From Micromonospora matsumotoense (GTDB lineage: Bacteria > Actinomycetota > Actinomycetes > Mycobacteriales > Micromonosporaceae), in NCBI RefSeq assembly GCF_900091525.1, contig NZ_FMCU01000014.1:124682-188681 (forward strand): a stretch of 64,000 nucleotides of DNA, given 5' to 3'. Positions 42,302 to 50,665 of this stretch are shown here, one piece after another; position 1 is the first letter of the stretch, and the number at the start of each line of letters is the position of its first letter. Made by a program: the position numbers and the translations under genes. Below the pieces are notes generated by a model. The model was not told the DNA's origin. It ran no database searches and was given only the letters and a program-made list of their open reading frames with translations.

Positions 42302-45079
42302 TCAAGGCATGCCGATAGATGTCTTGATTGCTGTCGCAGCCAGCGCGACCCCGATGCTGTTGGCGGTCTGTAGAGCCCACTTCCCAGCCGCCCGCAGGTG
42401 CTCCAAGGTCTTGCCCTGGTCCCCCTCTTGGGCCGCCCTCGACGCGCGCCCCACCTCTGCGAGTGCGATGTCGTTCTCCTCTGAATCAGGCTGTCTCCGA
42501 AGAGCTGCCCGGAGAAGCGCGAGTTCCTGAGCCAGCGCGGTCAGGTCGAGATCTGACCCACCGCCTGCTTGTATCTGGTTGAAGGTGCCATTCGGCGCGG
42601 TTGCGTTGCTGCCGACCGCACCAGCCTGCTGAACGTAATTGTTGTCGCCCATTCTGGCTCCTGACTGATCAAAGTGGATGATGGTCTGTACTGTCGGAGT
42701 ACTGGGGAAGGACTCCCCAGCTTCTGGTGTCGAACCTTCTTCTGGCAAGTGGTCGTCGGAACTAACTGGAAAATCATCCGTGGTCCGGATTCTGGCAAGT
42801 GTCTCGCTATCGAGTGACGCATCGGCCGATACCGTGCGGACGATGTCGTGTTGGAGGCCGGTCAGTTCGCTCGGAATCCGGGGGAACACGAATGCCGCAT
42901 CATTGCCCGGTGCAATCGAGCGTCGACTCCACGTTTTAATCCATGCCGCGAGGCTCGGCTCCTCGTCGACGTTCGGCTCGTGGAGCGCAAGAGACGAGTA
43001 TTTCCTCAGGTGCTGGAGGGCGGCATGGTGATGACCGAGGAGGAAGTGCGCGAGCGACCGCACCCAGACGTGCGCCGGGTGAGTCGATCGCAATCCCTTG
43101 AGTCTTTGCAGTGCATCGGCGGGCCGACCGAGGCACAGATCCGAGAACGCAAGTTGGTAGTTCAACGAGGCGGCGCTGGACCCTCCTGTGACCGGCTGGA
43201 TAATCGAGGCTTCGAGAAAGTCATGGTCGAGCTGGTGGCGGAGACAGTCGATCAGGTGCTCCAGGTTCTTTCGTTCGAACCTCTTGACCAGGATGTCACG
43301 GATTCGCTGCAGGCCTTGGCGGTCGCCTCCGGCGAACGCCAAGAGCGCTGCCTGTTCGATCACCAAGCCCAGGTTCGGGGACGCTCTCTCGAGTCGCGCG
43401 GTATGCGAAACCAGCAGGTCGAAGGCGTCAGGGTATCGCCCCTCTGCGGCCAGCAGGACGGAGGCGAGCTGATAGAGCACCCAGGAACTGGGCGCCCCGT
43501 GCGACAACGGCAATGCGTGGTTGAGCATCCCCAAAAGATCTCGAACGGGGGCCTGTCGCTCCATCCAGACCTTGATGCCAGCGAAGTAGACGTGCGCCAA
43601 GGCCTCGGCAGGCAGGACGCTGTCCGCTTGACGCAAGGCGGCGACCGTGGCCGAGAAGGTCTCCAGCCGGGCGGTTAGCCGTACACGCAGGACCCATACC
43701 TGGAAATCGCGCGTTTGGCTACTGGCCACGGTCGCGTGCCGCAGAGCCAGAAGGAGATCCTCGTGTCCGCCCAGTGATTCGAGAATCCGGGCGGCGGTGT
43801 GGCGGGCCTCGGGATAGCCCGACCTCTTACCTCGCAATGCGGCGATGATAGTACTCGCGGTTTGGCGGGCGATCTTAGGATCCGACGGTATGGGACGTGA
43901 CTTGCCGAAGTTTGCAAGCAGGTAGCCACCATACTCTTCTGCCAGGTCCTGAAAGGCTTCCTCCTTCCCGCCGAGGACGAGGTGGTAGCGGGCTTCGACG
44001 AACTCGCTTCCGCGACTTGGCAGATCACTCTTATCCTTGGCCTTGAAGTGACGTAAGAAGTGCGCGGCAGCTAGGGAGTGCATCTCTCTGGCTCTGCGTT
44101 GGTCAGCCTCCATCCGCTTTCTGGCGAGTTCGCGCGTTACAGGATTGAGCGTCACCCACCCCGTCGAGTGCTCCAGTAGGAATCGGCCGATGAGATCGGC
44201 GTAGGCGCGGCTCACGTCGCCGACCTTATGGGCGAAGGGCTGAATGCCTGCCTTGACGAATGGCTTTCGGTAAACGGACAGGCACTCAAGCAGCAGTAGG
44301 CTCGGCGATTCGAGGCGCCCTATGACGCGATCGAGAAACTCCGCTTCGAGTTTGCCGACGAGCGACGGCGAGAACGCCTGATAACGGACGTCCCAGGCCT
44401 CTGGCTGCAGTTCGATGAGATCGTCCAACGAGTCGCCGTCGACTAGGCAGGAGACTAGCGCCCGCAGAGCCCGTGGGTTGCGCCCAACCCACTGAACAAC
44501 GTCGGACCGCAGATCGGGCGAGATCTCGCCCTCCACCCGCCTACTTATCAGAAGTTGGTCCAACAGCTGCATTGCATCACTCTCGTCGGGTGGGCCCAGG
44601 GTAATGATCGGCAGCTCGATCGTTCTGGCAAAGGGCAGCCGTTGGTCGGTGACGAGCAGGAGTCGAGCCTTGGAATGGCGCGTTGCAAGACGTTTGAGAA
44701 GGTTGTAGAAGTCGGCTGGCGGCAACTTGGTCTTGGGGTCAACGAGTTCGTGGAAGTCGTCGATCACGGCGAGGCACTCGGTACGCATCATCGCATCAAA
44801 TACCTTGATGAGGTTCTCGTCGATACGCTTCGCCATGAGATCGCTCCCGGAGTGTTCGAACTCGGCGGCGAGCTCGAACAGTACATCTTCGACGCCTAGA
44901 CTCTCCGTGGTCCCGTACACGTGCGCTGTCGGGAGCGATGTTGATTGGGCGAGCCTTCGGACCAGCGTCGACTTCCCTACTCCGGTGAAGCCCTCTAGAA
45001 CGGCGACCACTGGACCATCATGGATCCAGTCGAGCAGCAGCGTGCTAGGGGTTGGAGTTCCGCCTACAGTGTCCTTCAC
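42302..45079 (-). CDS. STAND NTPase with C-terminal repeats and effector-associated tail (AICE cargo)
   Basis: A 925-residue signal-transduction ATPase. The NTPase core is at the N-terminus: Walker A GFTGVGKST (residues 30-38), Walker B LAVIDDFHEL (~104-113), sensor-like LLLVTDQRLPF and a winged-helix part (~190-340). Then come ~400 residues of helical, TPR-like repeats (LALRHATVASSQ, YQLAFSDLCLGRPADALQRL). The C-terminus has a Gln/Asn/Gly motif (MGDNNYVQQAGAVGSNATAP) and a helical module ending KWALQTANSIGVALAATAIK. This build is that of NLR-like proteins, many of which are anti-phage sensors. GC is lower than in neighbours, as for transferred cargo. The ligand is unknown. Confidence 0.75.
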   Translation of the reverse strand: MKDTVGGTPTPSTLLLDWIHDGPVVAVLEGFTGVGKSTLVRRLAQSTSLPTAHVYGTTESLGVEDVLFELAAEFEHSGSDLMAKRIDENLIKVFDAMMRTECLAVIDDFHELVDPKTKLPPADFYNLLKRLATRHSKARLLLVTDQRLPFARTIELPIITLGPPDESDAMQLLDQLLISRRVEGEISPDLRSDVVQWVGRNPRALRALVSCLVDGDSLDDLIELQPEAWDVRYQAFSPSLVGKLEAEFLDRVIGRLESPSLLLLECLSVYRKPFVKAGIQPFAHKVGDVSRAYADLIGRFLLEHSTGWVTLNPVTRELARKRMEADQRRAREMHSLAAAHFLRHFKAKDKSDLPSRGSEFVEARYHLVLGGKEEAFQDLAEEYGGYLLANFGKSRPIPSDPKIARQTASTIIAALRGKRSGYPEARHTAARILESLGGHEDLLLALRHATVASSQTRDFQVWVLRVRLTARLETFSATVAALRQADSVLPAEALAHVYFAGIKVWMERQAPVRDLLGMLNHALPLSHGAPSSWVLYQLASVLLAAEGRYPDAFDLLVSHTARLERASPNLGLVIEQAALLAFAGGDRQGLQRIRDILVKRFERKNLEHLIDCLRHQLDHDFLEASIIQPVTGGSSAASLNYQLAFSDLCLGRPADALQRLKGLRSTHPAHVWVRSLAHFLLGHHHAALQHLRKYSSLALHEPNVDEEPSLAAWIKTWSRRSIAPGNDAAFVFPRIPSELTGLQHDIVRTVSADASLDSETLARIRTTDDFPVSSDDHLPEEGSTPEAGESFPSTPTVQTIIHFDQSGARMGDNNYVQQAGAVGSNATAPNGTFNQIQAGGGSDLDLTALAQELALLRAALRRQPDSEENDIALAEVGRASRAAQEGDQGKTLEHLRAAGKWALQTANSIGVALAATAIKTSIGMP

Positions 45080-45705
45080 CTGTACCGCGCCCTTCGCCGA
45101 GACTGGGTCGTGTTGTTGCAGTAACCCGGTGCGGTCGAGCGTACGGCCGGACGGCCTGATGTCGCTAATTCGACCATCAGTTTCACTGACTCCGGCCTGC
45201 TGTCCGGTTCACTCCTACGTGGCGGTGCGGCTCACCCCGTGGCGGTCGGCGGCACCGGAAGTGGCCGGTAAGCGGGCCGGAGGCGCGCGACGAGGCCGAG
45301 GGGATGCGGCACGAGCATCACGGGCAGGCCCCCGCCTGCCGGCAACGCCGGCCCGAGGGCCGCAGAGGCCCCGATGTCAAGGGCGGCCCGTAGGGCCGGT
45401 GCGTAGCGACGCGAAGCGCCCTTGAGGTTGGAAGGGCGGCCCTGCACCCTCTGCGCCGCATCCCACCACGGCCGGCGGTGTCGCCCCTCGGCGCGGCGGC
45501 CCTGGCCTGACGCTTCCCAGGCCAGCCGCCGAGCACCAGGCGTTACGGCCGCAGAGCAGCGGCTGGCGCGCCCTGGCGGCGGCACGTGCGGTTCGTTTGC
45601 GGGCCGCCTTGAAGACGTACAGAAGGGTCTACGCCACCTCCCTTTACCAGCCTATGGGGGCGGCGCAACATGATCTATCCGGCTTGGTGGTTAGGCTCAT
45701 GTCTC
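45080..45705. other. non-coding region with a cluster of hairpins
   Basis: About 625 bases without a supportable gene. At 45332-45372 three stem-loops follow each other: GGCAGGC/GCCTGCC with loop CCCC; the palindromic pair GCCGGC-AAC-GCCGGC; and CGGCCC-GA-GGGCCG. Such a structure could be an origin, a transcription block or an RNA. The left part holds the promoter of the STAND gene. Confidence 0.45.
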
Positions 45706-45888
45706 ATGAGGCAGGCGGATCCGGATCGGGCCTACACGGATGGCACGGCGATCGAGCTCGTGCTGGGCGACTTCATTGAGGCGGTGCAGGCGGGGAACTC
45801 GGTGCCGCTGACGAAGGACGGTGAGGTCGTAGCGGTGGTGGTGTCGCCTGAGGTGGCGGAGGCTGGCCGGCGGGCGCTGGGTCCGTAG
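45706..45888 (+). CDS. Phd/YefM-like small protein (possible antitoxin)
   Basis: A 60-residue protein whose second half, SVPLTKDGEVVAVVVSPEVA, matches the Phd antitoxin pattern in which a beta hairpin is followed by a helix. The first half (LGDFIEAVQAGN) also fits. ATG 45706 is taken as the start; a longer frame from 45670 is possible. No toxin gene is adjacent, because the next gene (convergent) is YdcF-like. It may be a stand-alone DNA-binding protein of the element. Confidence 0.5.
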   Translation: MRQADPDRAYTDGTAIELVLGDFIEAVQAGNSVPLTKDGEVVAVVVSPEVAEAGRRALGP

Positions 45889-45897
45889 CTGGTTCTT

Positions 45898-46560
45898 CTA
45901 CGCGAGTCGGCTGGTGTAGCCGGCGTCGACCAGGCGGTTGTAGGCGGCGTGGACGTCGTCGGGGACGTGCTGGGGGATGGCGAAGCCGAGTTCGGCGTAC
46001 TTGTCGATGCGTTGGGTGTCGCCGACGAGCATGTCCATGACTTTCTTAGTGTTGCCGATGCTGTTCACGTAGTCGTCGAGTGAGAGCGGGTGGGACGCGC
46101 AGATCACCTCGACGCCGGGCCAGAGTTTCTTGCAGGTGGCGTATGCGCGGCGCTGTTGGTACGGACGGGACATCAGGATCACCGATCGGGCCTGGACCTG
46201 GTTTTCGGTGAGGAGCGCGCGGGTGTGCTCGATGTTCTGGCCGGTGTTCTTGGCCTCCGTGTCGACGAGGATCGCGTCGGCTGGCACGCCGTGGGCTATG
46301 GCGTACTCGCGGTAGTGGACGGCTTCACCTCGGGGGAAGGTGCCGATGGTGGTCGGAGCGTTGGCACCCGTGAAGACCAGGTGTGGGTACATCCCTCGGT
46401 GGTAAAGGTCGGTGGCGATCTTGGCGACTCCGAGGTCGTGGCTGCCGAGTCCGATGCCCACGTCGACCGGCCGGATCTCGTGGTGCATGTGGTGGTAGTT
46501 CCATAAACGTTCAACGTCCGCCCGGTGTTCGGCGGGGATGGTCAAGGGAGACGTGGGCAT
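45898..46560 (-). CDS. YdcF-family (DUF218) protein
   Basis: A 220-residue protein with YdcF/SanA-type blocks: VGIGLGSHDLGVAKIATDLY, PHLVFTGANAPTT, FPRGEAVHYREYAIAHGVPA, DAILVDTEAKNTGQNIEHTR and SVILMSRPYQQRRAYAT. Enterobacterial YdcF binds S-adenosylmethionine, and other members act in envelope stability, but the reaction here is unknown. No signal peptide. It follows the GntR gene by 12 bases, so the two form an operon. This GntR-YdcF pair looks like AICE cargo or regulation. Confidence 0.8.
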   Translation of the reverse strand: MPTSPLTIPAEHRADVERLWNYHHMHHEIRPVDVGIGLGSHDLGVAKIATDLYHRGMYPHLVFTGANAPTTIGTFPRGEAVHYREYAIAHGVPADAILVDTEAKNTGQNIEHTRALLTENQVQARSVILMSRPYQQRRAYATCKKLWPGVEVICASHPLSLDDYVNSIGNTKKVMDMLVGDTQRIDKYAELGFAIPQHVPDDVHAAYNRLVDAGYTSRLA

Positions 46561-46572
46561 CAGTTCGGTCTC

Positions 46573-47337
46573 TCAGTCGGGGATTTTGAAGGTGTACGAC
46601 CAGGTGAAGCGGGATGCGGCGTGGACCCCTCGGGCGAACTCGACCGGTCGGCGGTCGTGGGTAAACGTCGTGCGGTGCAGGACCATGACGGGCTCGCCAG
46701 CGGGGAGCTGGAGGAGTTGGGTCTCCTCGGGAGTGGGCATCCGTGCGCGTACGGTTTCGGTAATCGTGTCCGGTTCCAGTCCTCGGCCGGTGAGGATGGC
46801 GAAGCCTCCACCTCGTCCGGCTGGCCCGGGTGTCGGGTCGACCAGCGAGGTTCCTTCCACGTCTTCCAGCCGGTAGTAGCTGGTCAGGGTATGGGTGGGC
46901 ACGTCGGCTTCCTTGACCAGGCGGGCGCGTTCGTAGACGGATGCTCCGGGCTTGAGTCCGAGCGCTTCGGCGATCTCGGCGTCGGCCTTCGTCAGGCGTA
47001 CCTCGTTGGTTTGGTCGCCTGGTGTCCAGGTACGGCCGGTGGCCTCGCGGTCGGCGGCGAACGCGACGAGCCCTGACTTCCACTTGCTCTTGGCGTAGCG
47101 GTCGATGCCGAGCCGCTTCATCGCCACCCGTGGTCGGACGACGGTGCCGCGTCTACGGACGGGCGTGACGAGTCCTTCGGCTTCGAGCATTCGCACTGCC
47201 TGCCGGACGGTGTTGATGTTGACGCCGTGCTCGGCGGCGATCTCGTCCTGCTTCGGCAGGGTGCTGCCTTCGGTGTAGTCGCCGCGTTGGATGGCTTCGC
47301 GCAGGAGCGTCGCCAGATCCCGGTACCCGATGCCCAC
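46573..47337 (-). CDS. GntR-family regulator with UTRA domain
   Basis: A 254-residue regulator: winged HTH at the N-terminus (LATLLREAIQRGDYTEGSTL, NINTVRQAVRMLEAEGLV) and a UTRA ligand-binding domain (residues ~95-254, with AGEPVMVLHRTTFTHDRRPV). GTG 47337 is preceded by GGAGGAGCGA. Three copies of the palindromic box TAGAGCTAGTTCTA lie 25-125 bases upstream, between this gene and the divergent element genes. It therefore probably represses itself and the transfer operon. Confidence 0.85.
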   Translation of the reverse strand: MGIGYRDLATLLREAIQRGDYTEGSTLPKQDEIAAEHGVNINTVRQAVRMLEAEGLVTPVRRRGTVVRPRVAMKRLGIDRYAKSKWKSGLVAFAADREATGRTWTPGDQTNEVRLTKADAEIAEALGLKPGASVYERARLVKEADVPTHTLTSYYRLEDVEGTSLVDPTPGPAGRGGGFAILTGRGLEPDTITETVRARMPTPEETQLLQLPAGEPVMVLHRTTFTHDRRPVEFARGVHAASRFTWSYTFKIPD

Positions 47338-47362
47338 TCGCTCCTCCTGGCCGTGCGCTGCG

Positions 47363-47461
47363 TAGAGCTATCTCTACCAGCAAGTGTGTCTCACTAGCGA
47401 ACATTAGAGCTAGTTCTATTGACAACACGGTCGACGATCCGGTCACATAGAGCTAGTTCTA
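47363..47461. promoter_or_regulatory. three GntR operator boxes in a divergent promoter
   Basis: TAGAGCTATCTCTA (47363-47376), TAGAGCTAGTTCTA (47405-47418) and TAGAGCTAGTTCTA (47448-47461) are near-palindromes spaced 42-43 bases apart, about four helical turns. A TTGACA at 47419 abuts the middle box and may be the -35 of the rightward operon, with the third box over its -10. Confidence 0.75.
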
Positions 47462-47481
47462 ATGCCGGTTGGTGGGAGATC

Positions 47482-47736
47482 ATGATGCGCGGTGCGGTGG
47501 AAACTTCTAACTCGTCCGGATCATCCCTGATCCGTACTCCCGGCACCCCGCACCACGTCGCCCCCGGCGTCGTCCAGGTGGTCGGGGCCTGCTCGTCCTG
47601 CGGTGGTAGGGCATGGAAGTTCGTCCGCCAGTGGGCAGACCTGCGCGCCATCGGGCAGGGGGCTACCGCCGTGCGGCGGCTGGTACGCCGCCCATGCCTG
47701 GATTGCGCGGGTTCCGGTCGTACGGCGTCGTGCTGA
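47482..47736 (+). CDS. small zinc-ribbon-like protein of the AICE
   Basis: An 84-residue protein with CSSCGG and, 36 residues later, CLDCAG, a probable zinc ribbon. ATG 47482 (or 47485) is preceded by GGGAGA. It is the first rightward gene after the GntR operators. Function unknown. Confidence 0.55.
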   Translation: MMRGAVETSNSSGSSLIRTPGTPHHVAPGVVQVVGACSSCGGRAWKFVRQWADLRAIGQGATAVRRLVRRPCLDCAGSGRTASC

Positions 47737-47787
47737 GGCTGGCCCGGGGTGGGTGCTGGTGTGGGGCGACGACCCGAACGCCGTCCC

Positions 47788-48138
47788 GTGAATAGCCCGC
47801 CTACCCCGGTGCCTCGCACACCGTCACCGCATCGGCCGGGCGCGCCCGCACCGGGTGAGCTGGTGTTGATCGACCACCGGGCGTCGGTGCAGTTCGCCGG
47901 CGAACGGGCGTTGTGGTTGCGGGTGACGTCGGTGGACGACAGGCCGACGTATGACGGGTGGGTGTGGCTCACCGGCTACTCGATCAACCGGGCCACTGGT
48001 GAGGCGTTGACGCGACGTGAGGTGTTCGTGCAGATCGCCGGCCTGCAAGTGCAGGCAAGCAAGACCAGGAGCACGACGACTGGGAGCACGCCGCCGCGCA
48101 GGAACGCGGGGCCGGCCAGGAGGGGACGCGGTGTTTGA
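47788..48138 (+). CDS. small AICE protein A (WLTGY type)
   Basis: A 116-residue protein: Pro-rich N-terminus, a ~60-residue beta-rich core (RALWLRVTSVDDRP, then WVWLTGYSINRATG and REVFVQIAGLQ) and a basic tail. The core is paralogous to the protein encoded directly after it and to the relic at 6731-6815. GTG 47788 start. The next gene overlaps by eight bases. Function unknown. Confidence 0.6.
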   Translation: MNSPPTPVPRTPSPHRPGAPAPGELVLIDHRASVQFAGERALWLRVTSVDDRPTYDGWVWLTGYSINRATGEALTRREVFVQIAGLQVQASKTRSTTTGSTPPRRNAGPARRGRGV

Positions 48139-48373
48139 CATTCGGGTACGGCTCGGTGCGGTGTTGGAGATCAGTGCGGCGGAGCGGTTGATGCCGTCGG
48201 ACGGGCCGGTCACCTTGTGGGTGACCGGGGTACGGCTGGTGGCCCACCGCCCTCCCCATGACGAGTGGATCTGGGTGGAGGGGCTCAGGCTCGGCCGGAC
48301 CGGTCGGCGGGGCCAGCAGGCAGAGATCCTGATCCGCGCGGACAAGCTCCTGCCGGAGAACGCGCCCCGGTGA
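48131..48373 (+). CDS. small AICE protein B, paralogue of protein A
   Basis: An 80-residue protein (RVRLGAVLEISAAER, VTLWVTGVRLVAHRP, IWVEGLRLGRTGRR). It shows the same strand pattern as its upstream neighbour: LW-V-TGV matches LWLRVTSV, and WIWVEGL matches WVWLTGY. GTG 48131 follows AGGAGGGGACGCG. It overlaps both neighbours, so the trio is translationally coupled. Function unknown. Confidence 0.6.
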   Translation: MFDIRVRLGAVLEISAAERLMPSDGPVTLWVTGVRLVAHRPPHDEWIWVEGLRLGRTGRRGQQAEILIRADKLLPENAPR

Positions 48374-48645
48374 GCACCTACCTTTCCGGTGCGGTCCGTG
48401 ATCGGCTTCGGGAGGCTCAGGCGCAGCTCGACCGGCACACGCCGTCGAGCGGGGATGGTCGTTGCGGGGGCTGCGGCGAGGAGGGTCCGTGTCCGCAGCG
48501 TCGGGCGGCGTTGCGGTTGTTCGGCCAGTCCGGCTGTCTGCCGCGTCGGTGGCCCGGCGCATCTCGGCCGGAGGCGGTGGGAGTCTCGTCGTCGTGGTCG
48601 GGATGGTTGGCCGCTGCGGTGGAGGGTGTGACGCCGAACGGCTGA
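48370..48645 (+). CDS. Cys-rich small AICE protein
   Basis: A 91-residue protein starting at GTG 48370 in the previous stop (GTGA). N-terminal helix LSGAVRDRLREAQAQLDRHT, then CGGCGEEGPCPQ and a later Cys, a possible zinc site. Function unknown. Confidence 0.5.
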   Translation: MSTYLSGAVRDRLREAQAQLDRHTPSSGDGRCGGCGEEGPCPQRRAALRLFGQSGCLPRRWPGASRPEAVGVSSSWSGWLAAAVEGVTPNG

Positions 48646-48721
48646 GGTGACTTGTTCTGTCATGCAAACAACTCATAAGCTGCTGTGATTCATGCAGTAT
48701 TCATAGGTGGGGTGGCCCGCG

Positions 48722-49447
48722 ATGGCGTACGAGATTCCGACGCCGAAGTACCTGCGCGTGTTGAACACGCTGCGGAAGCGCATCGAGGACGGCGACTACG
48801 TCCCCGGTGCGGCGCTGCCGTCGGAGAATCAGCTCTCCACGGAGTTCGGGGTGTCCCGACCGACAGTGCTCAAGGCGCTCGGCATCCTCAAGCAGGATGG
48901 CTGGATCGAGTCGCAGCAGGGCAAGGGCAGCTTCGTACGCGGCCGTCCCGTCTCCGGCCGTACCTCCCCGGACTACGCCCGGGACGCCGTCGAGCTGGAC
49001 GAGACCGGGGAGACGGAGATCCTGCACGTCGGCCCGGTCCTGGCCTCGCCGCGTATCGCGGCGGAGTTGCAGATCCCCGACGGCACGCCCGTCTACGAGC
49101 GGCGTCGTCGGACCGTGTCGGAGGCGGGGCCGGTGGACCTGGTGTCCACGTTCGTGCCGGTCGACATCGCGGTGGGTACGGACATCACCAAGCCGGACCC
49201 GATCCCGGGCGGCCTGCTCGACCTCATCGCCCGACACAAGGGCCTCCGCGCCGACTACGCCACCGAACGCATGACCGCCCGCCGGGTCAACGAAGCCGAA
49301 GCGGCGGCCCTGGACGTACCGGCCGACGAGTCGGTGATGAGCGTCGTCATCACCGTCCACCAGGCGTCGGGTGACCCGATCATGGCATCGGTGCTGGTCA
49401 TGCCGGGCAGCCGTCACGAGATCGAAGACACCTACGCCCTGTCCTGA
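48722..49447 (+). CDS. GntR-family regulator, KorSA-like
   Basis: A 241-residue GntR/UTRA regulator: TLRKRIEDGDYVPGAALPSE, FGVSRPTVLKALGILKQDGW and GKGSFVRGRP at the N-terminus, then a UTRA domain (VDLVSTFVPVDIAVGTDI). pSAM2 KorSA is the relative that silences transfer genes. The region upstream (about 48660-48715) contains AT-rich direct words (ATGCAAACAACTCATAAGC), and a perfect palindrome at 49991 precedes the main transfer operon. A fragment of an almost identical gene survives at 40745-40803. Confidence 0.85.
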   Translation: MAYEIPTPKYLRVLNTLRKRIEDGDYVPGAALPSENQLSTEFGVSRPTVLKALGILKQDGWIESQQGKGSFVRGRPVSGRTSPDYARDAVELDETGETEILHVGPVLASPRIAAELQIPDGTPVYERRRRTVSEAGPVDLVSTFVPVDIAVGTDITKPDPIPGGLLDLIARHKGLRADYATERMTARRVNEAEAAALDVPADESVMSVVITVHQASGDPIMASVLVMPGSRHEIEDTYALS

Positions 49448-49452
49448 CTTGG

Positions 49453-49935
49453 TCAGGTCCACACATCGCCGTAGAAGTCCTCGTCATCGTCGGCCGGCGG
49501 CAGCGGGGTCCGCCACCACAGCTCGATAAGGAACTCCTGGGTGTCGGCCTGCCTGCGGTGGACCCGAACCCCGTAGACGCCGGCTCCCTGCGGAGGGCTG
49601 ACCTCCATTACCGCTCCGGAGGTGACCACCTCGACGATCAGCTCTCCGGTCGGGCAGTGCAGCTCAAGCTGTCGAGATTCGTCCCACAGGCCGCTGTCCG
49701 GCGCGGGCTCGCTGGCCCACGTCCGGAGTTCAAGGCCCACCTTGAATGCGTCCGAGAGCACTCGAACGCAGATTTCGTACGTGGACGCGCCGGCTACCTG
49801 ATCCTCCGCGTCCTGGCGTGACTCGCCTTCGTCGCCGGCATCACACCACACGTCCCGCAGGACGAAGTGGCCGTAGTGGGGACTGAAGGTGGTGCGGTGC
49901 ACCATGAGCGGCTTCATGGGTCCAGAGGCTGACAC
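49453..49935 (-). CDS. hypothetical AICE protein
   Basis: A 160-residue acidic protein, beta-rich (LVHRT-like start MVHRTTFSPHYGHFVLRDVW, YEICVRVLSDAFKVGLELRT, LELHCPTGELIVEVVTSG), ending in an acidic tail (DDDEDFYGD). It starts at GTG 49935 or ATG 49917. It is opposite in direction to the transfer operon and convergent with korSA. No family recognised. Confidence 0.55.
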   Translation of the reverse strand: MSASGPMKPLMVHRTTFSPHYGHFVLRDVWCDAGDEGESRQDAEDQVAGASTYEICVRVLSDAFKVGLELRTWASEPAPDSGLWDESRQLELHCPTGELIVEVVTSGAVMEVSPPQGAGVYGVRVHRRQADTQEFLIELWWRTPLPPADDDEDFYGDVWT

Positions 49936-49990
49936 CAGCGTCCGACATTCGCTATGTGAACACCTCTCATCGAATCCCTTGCTTGTGCTT

Positions 49991-50009
49991 ACAAGCTGAC
50001 GTAGCTTGT
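49991..50009. promoter_or_regulatory. palindromic operator before the transfer operon
   Basis: ACAAGCT (49991-49997) and AGCTTGT (50003-50009) form a perfect inverted repeat with a 5-base spacer, in a short AT-rich gap 52 bases before the GTG of the first transfer gene. It is a probable KorSA-type site. Confidence 0.55.
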
Positions 50010-50061
50010 TAGATCAACCGGTTGTCAGGAAGACGACTGGTAAGGCTAGGAGGCTGTTCGC

Positions 50062-50499
50062 GTGGTTCCGATGACGTTGAAGGTGCCGGTCCCGTCCGAG
50101 TACGTGCTTCCCGCTGGTGCGCTGTGCCTGGGGGTGTCGCCGCAGCTTGATTTCGAGCGGCGGGGTGAGGCGGACAACCAGGCGCGGGACAAGGAGACGG
50201 GGGAGCGGGTCTGGGTGGTGCGGGTGATGGACCTGGACCCGGAGGCCGGGAAGTTCGGCCGGTCGACGGAGGCGAAGGTCAAGGTCGTCGCGGCGCAGCA
50301 GCCGGTGCCGCCGCCGTCGACCGTGCCGGGTTACCCGCCGGCCGTGGAGTTCGAGGGCCTGACCCTGACCCCGTACATGGATTCGCAGCGGTGCAAGCCG
50401 GGCCGGTCGTCGGGTGACTGCCGTTCCCGGATGGCGTACTCGCTGCGGGCGACCGCGATCCGTCCGGCGTCGGCCGTTCCCGGCTCGGTGGCGGCCTGA
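50062..50499 (+). CDS. hypothetical first protein of the AICE transfer operon
   Basis: A 145-residue protein (PVPSEYVLPAGALCLGVSPQ, RVWVVRVMDLDPEAGKFG, VEFEGLTLTPYMDSQRCK). GTG 50062 is eight bases after AGGAGG. It belongs to the small conserved proteins that precede the translocase gene in AICEs. A beta-barrel-like core is possible. Function unknown. Confidence 0.65.
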   Translation: MVPMTLKVPVPSEYVLPAGALCLGVSPQLDFERRGEADNQARDKETGERVWVVRVMDLDPEAGKFGRSTEAKVKVVAAQQPVPPPSTVPGYPPAVEFEGLTLTPYMDSQRCKPGRSSGDCRSRMAYSLRATAIRPASAVPGSVAA

Positions 50500-50596
50500 C
50501 CGCACCTGATCGTGCGCGCGGGGCGGGTCGTTTCCCCGCCAAGAGTCCCGACCCGTCCCGCGCTCTCCCATCCCTCATCTGGTGAAGGAGGGCGTG

Positions 50597-50665
50597 ATGC
50601 CCACCGTAGTTCCCCCTGCCCTGATCCCCTCGCAGGGTCGCCGCCTGTGCGGGCGGTGGTCCTGA
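50597..50665 (+). CDS. 22-residue peptide gene coupled to the next gene
   Basis: ATG 50597, with GAAGGAGGG seven bases upstream, encodes MPTVVPPALIPSQGRRLCGR plus two residues. Its TGA shares one base with the next ATG (TGATG at 50663-50667). This is the pattern of a short leader gene coupled to the zinc-ribbon gene behind it. Confidence 0.45.
   Translation: MPTVVPPALIPSQGRRLCGRWS

Noticed and set aside
45332..45372. CRISPR array
   Set aside because: The repeats are inverted stems of different sequence, not spaced direct repeats. No cas genes in the window.
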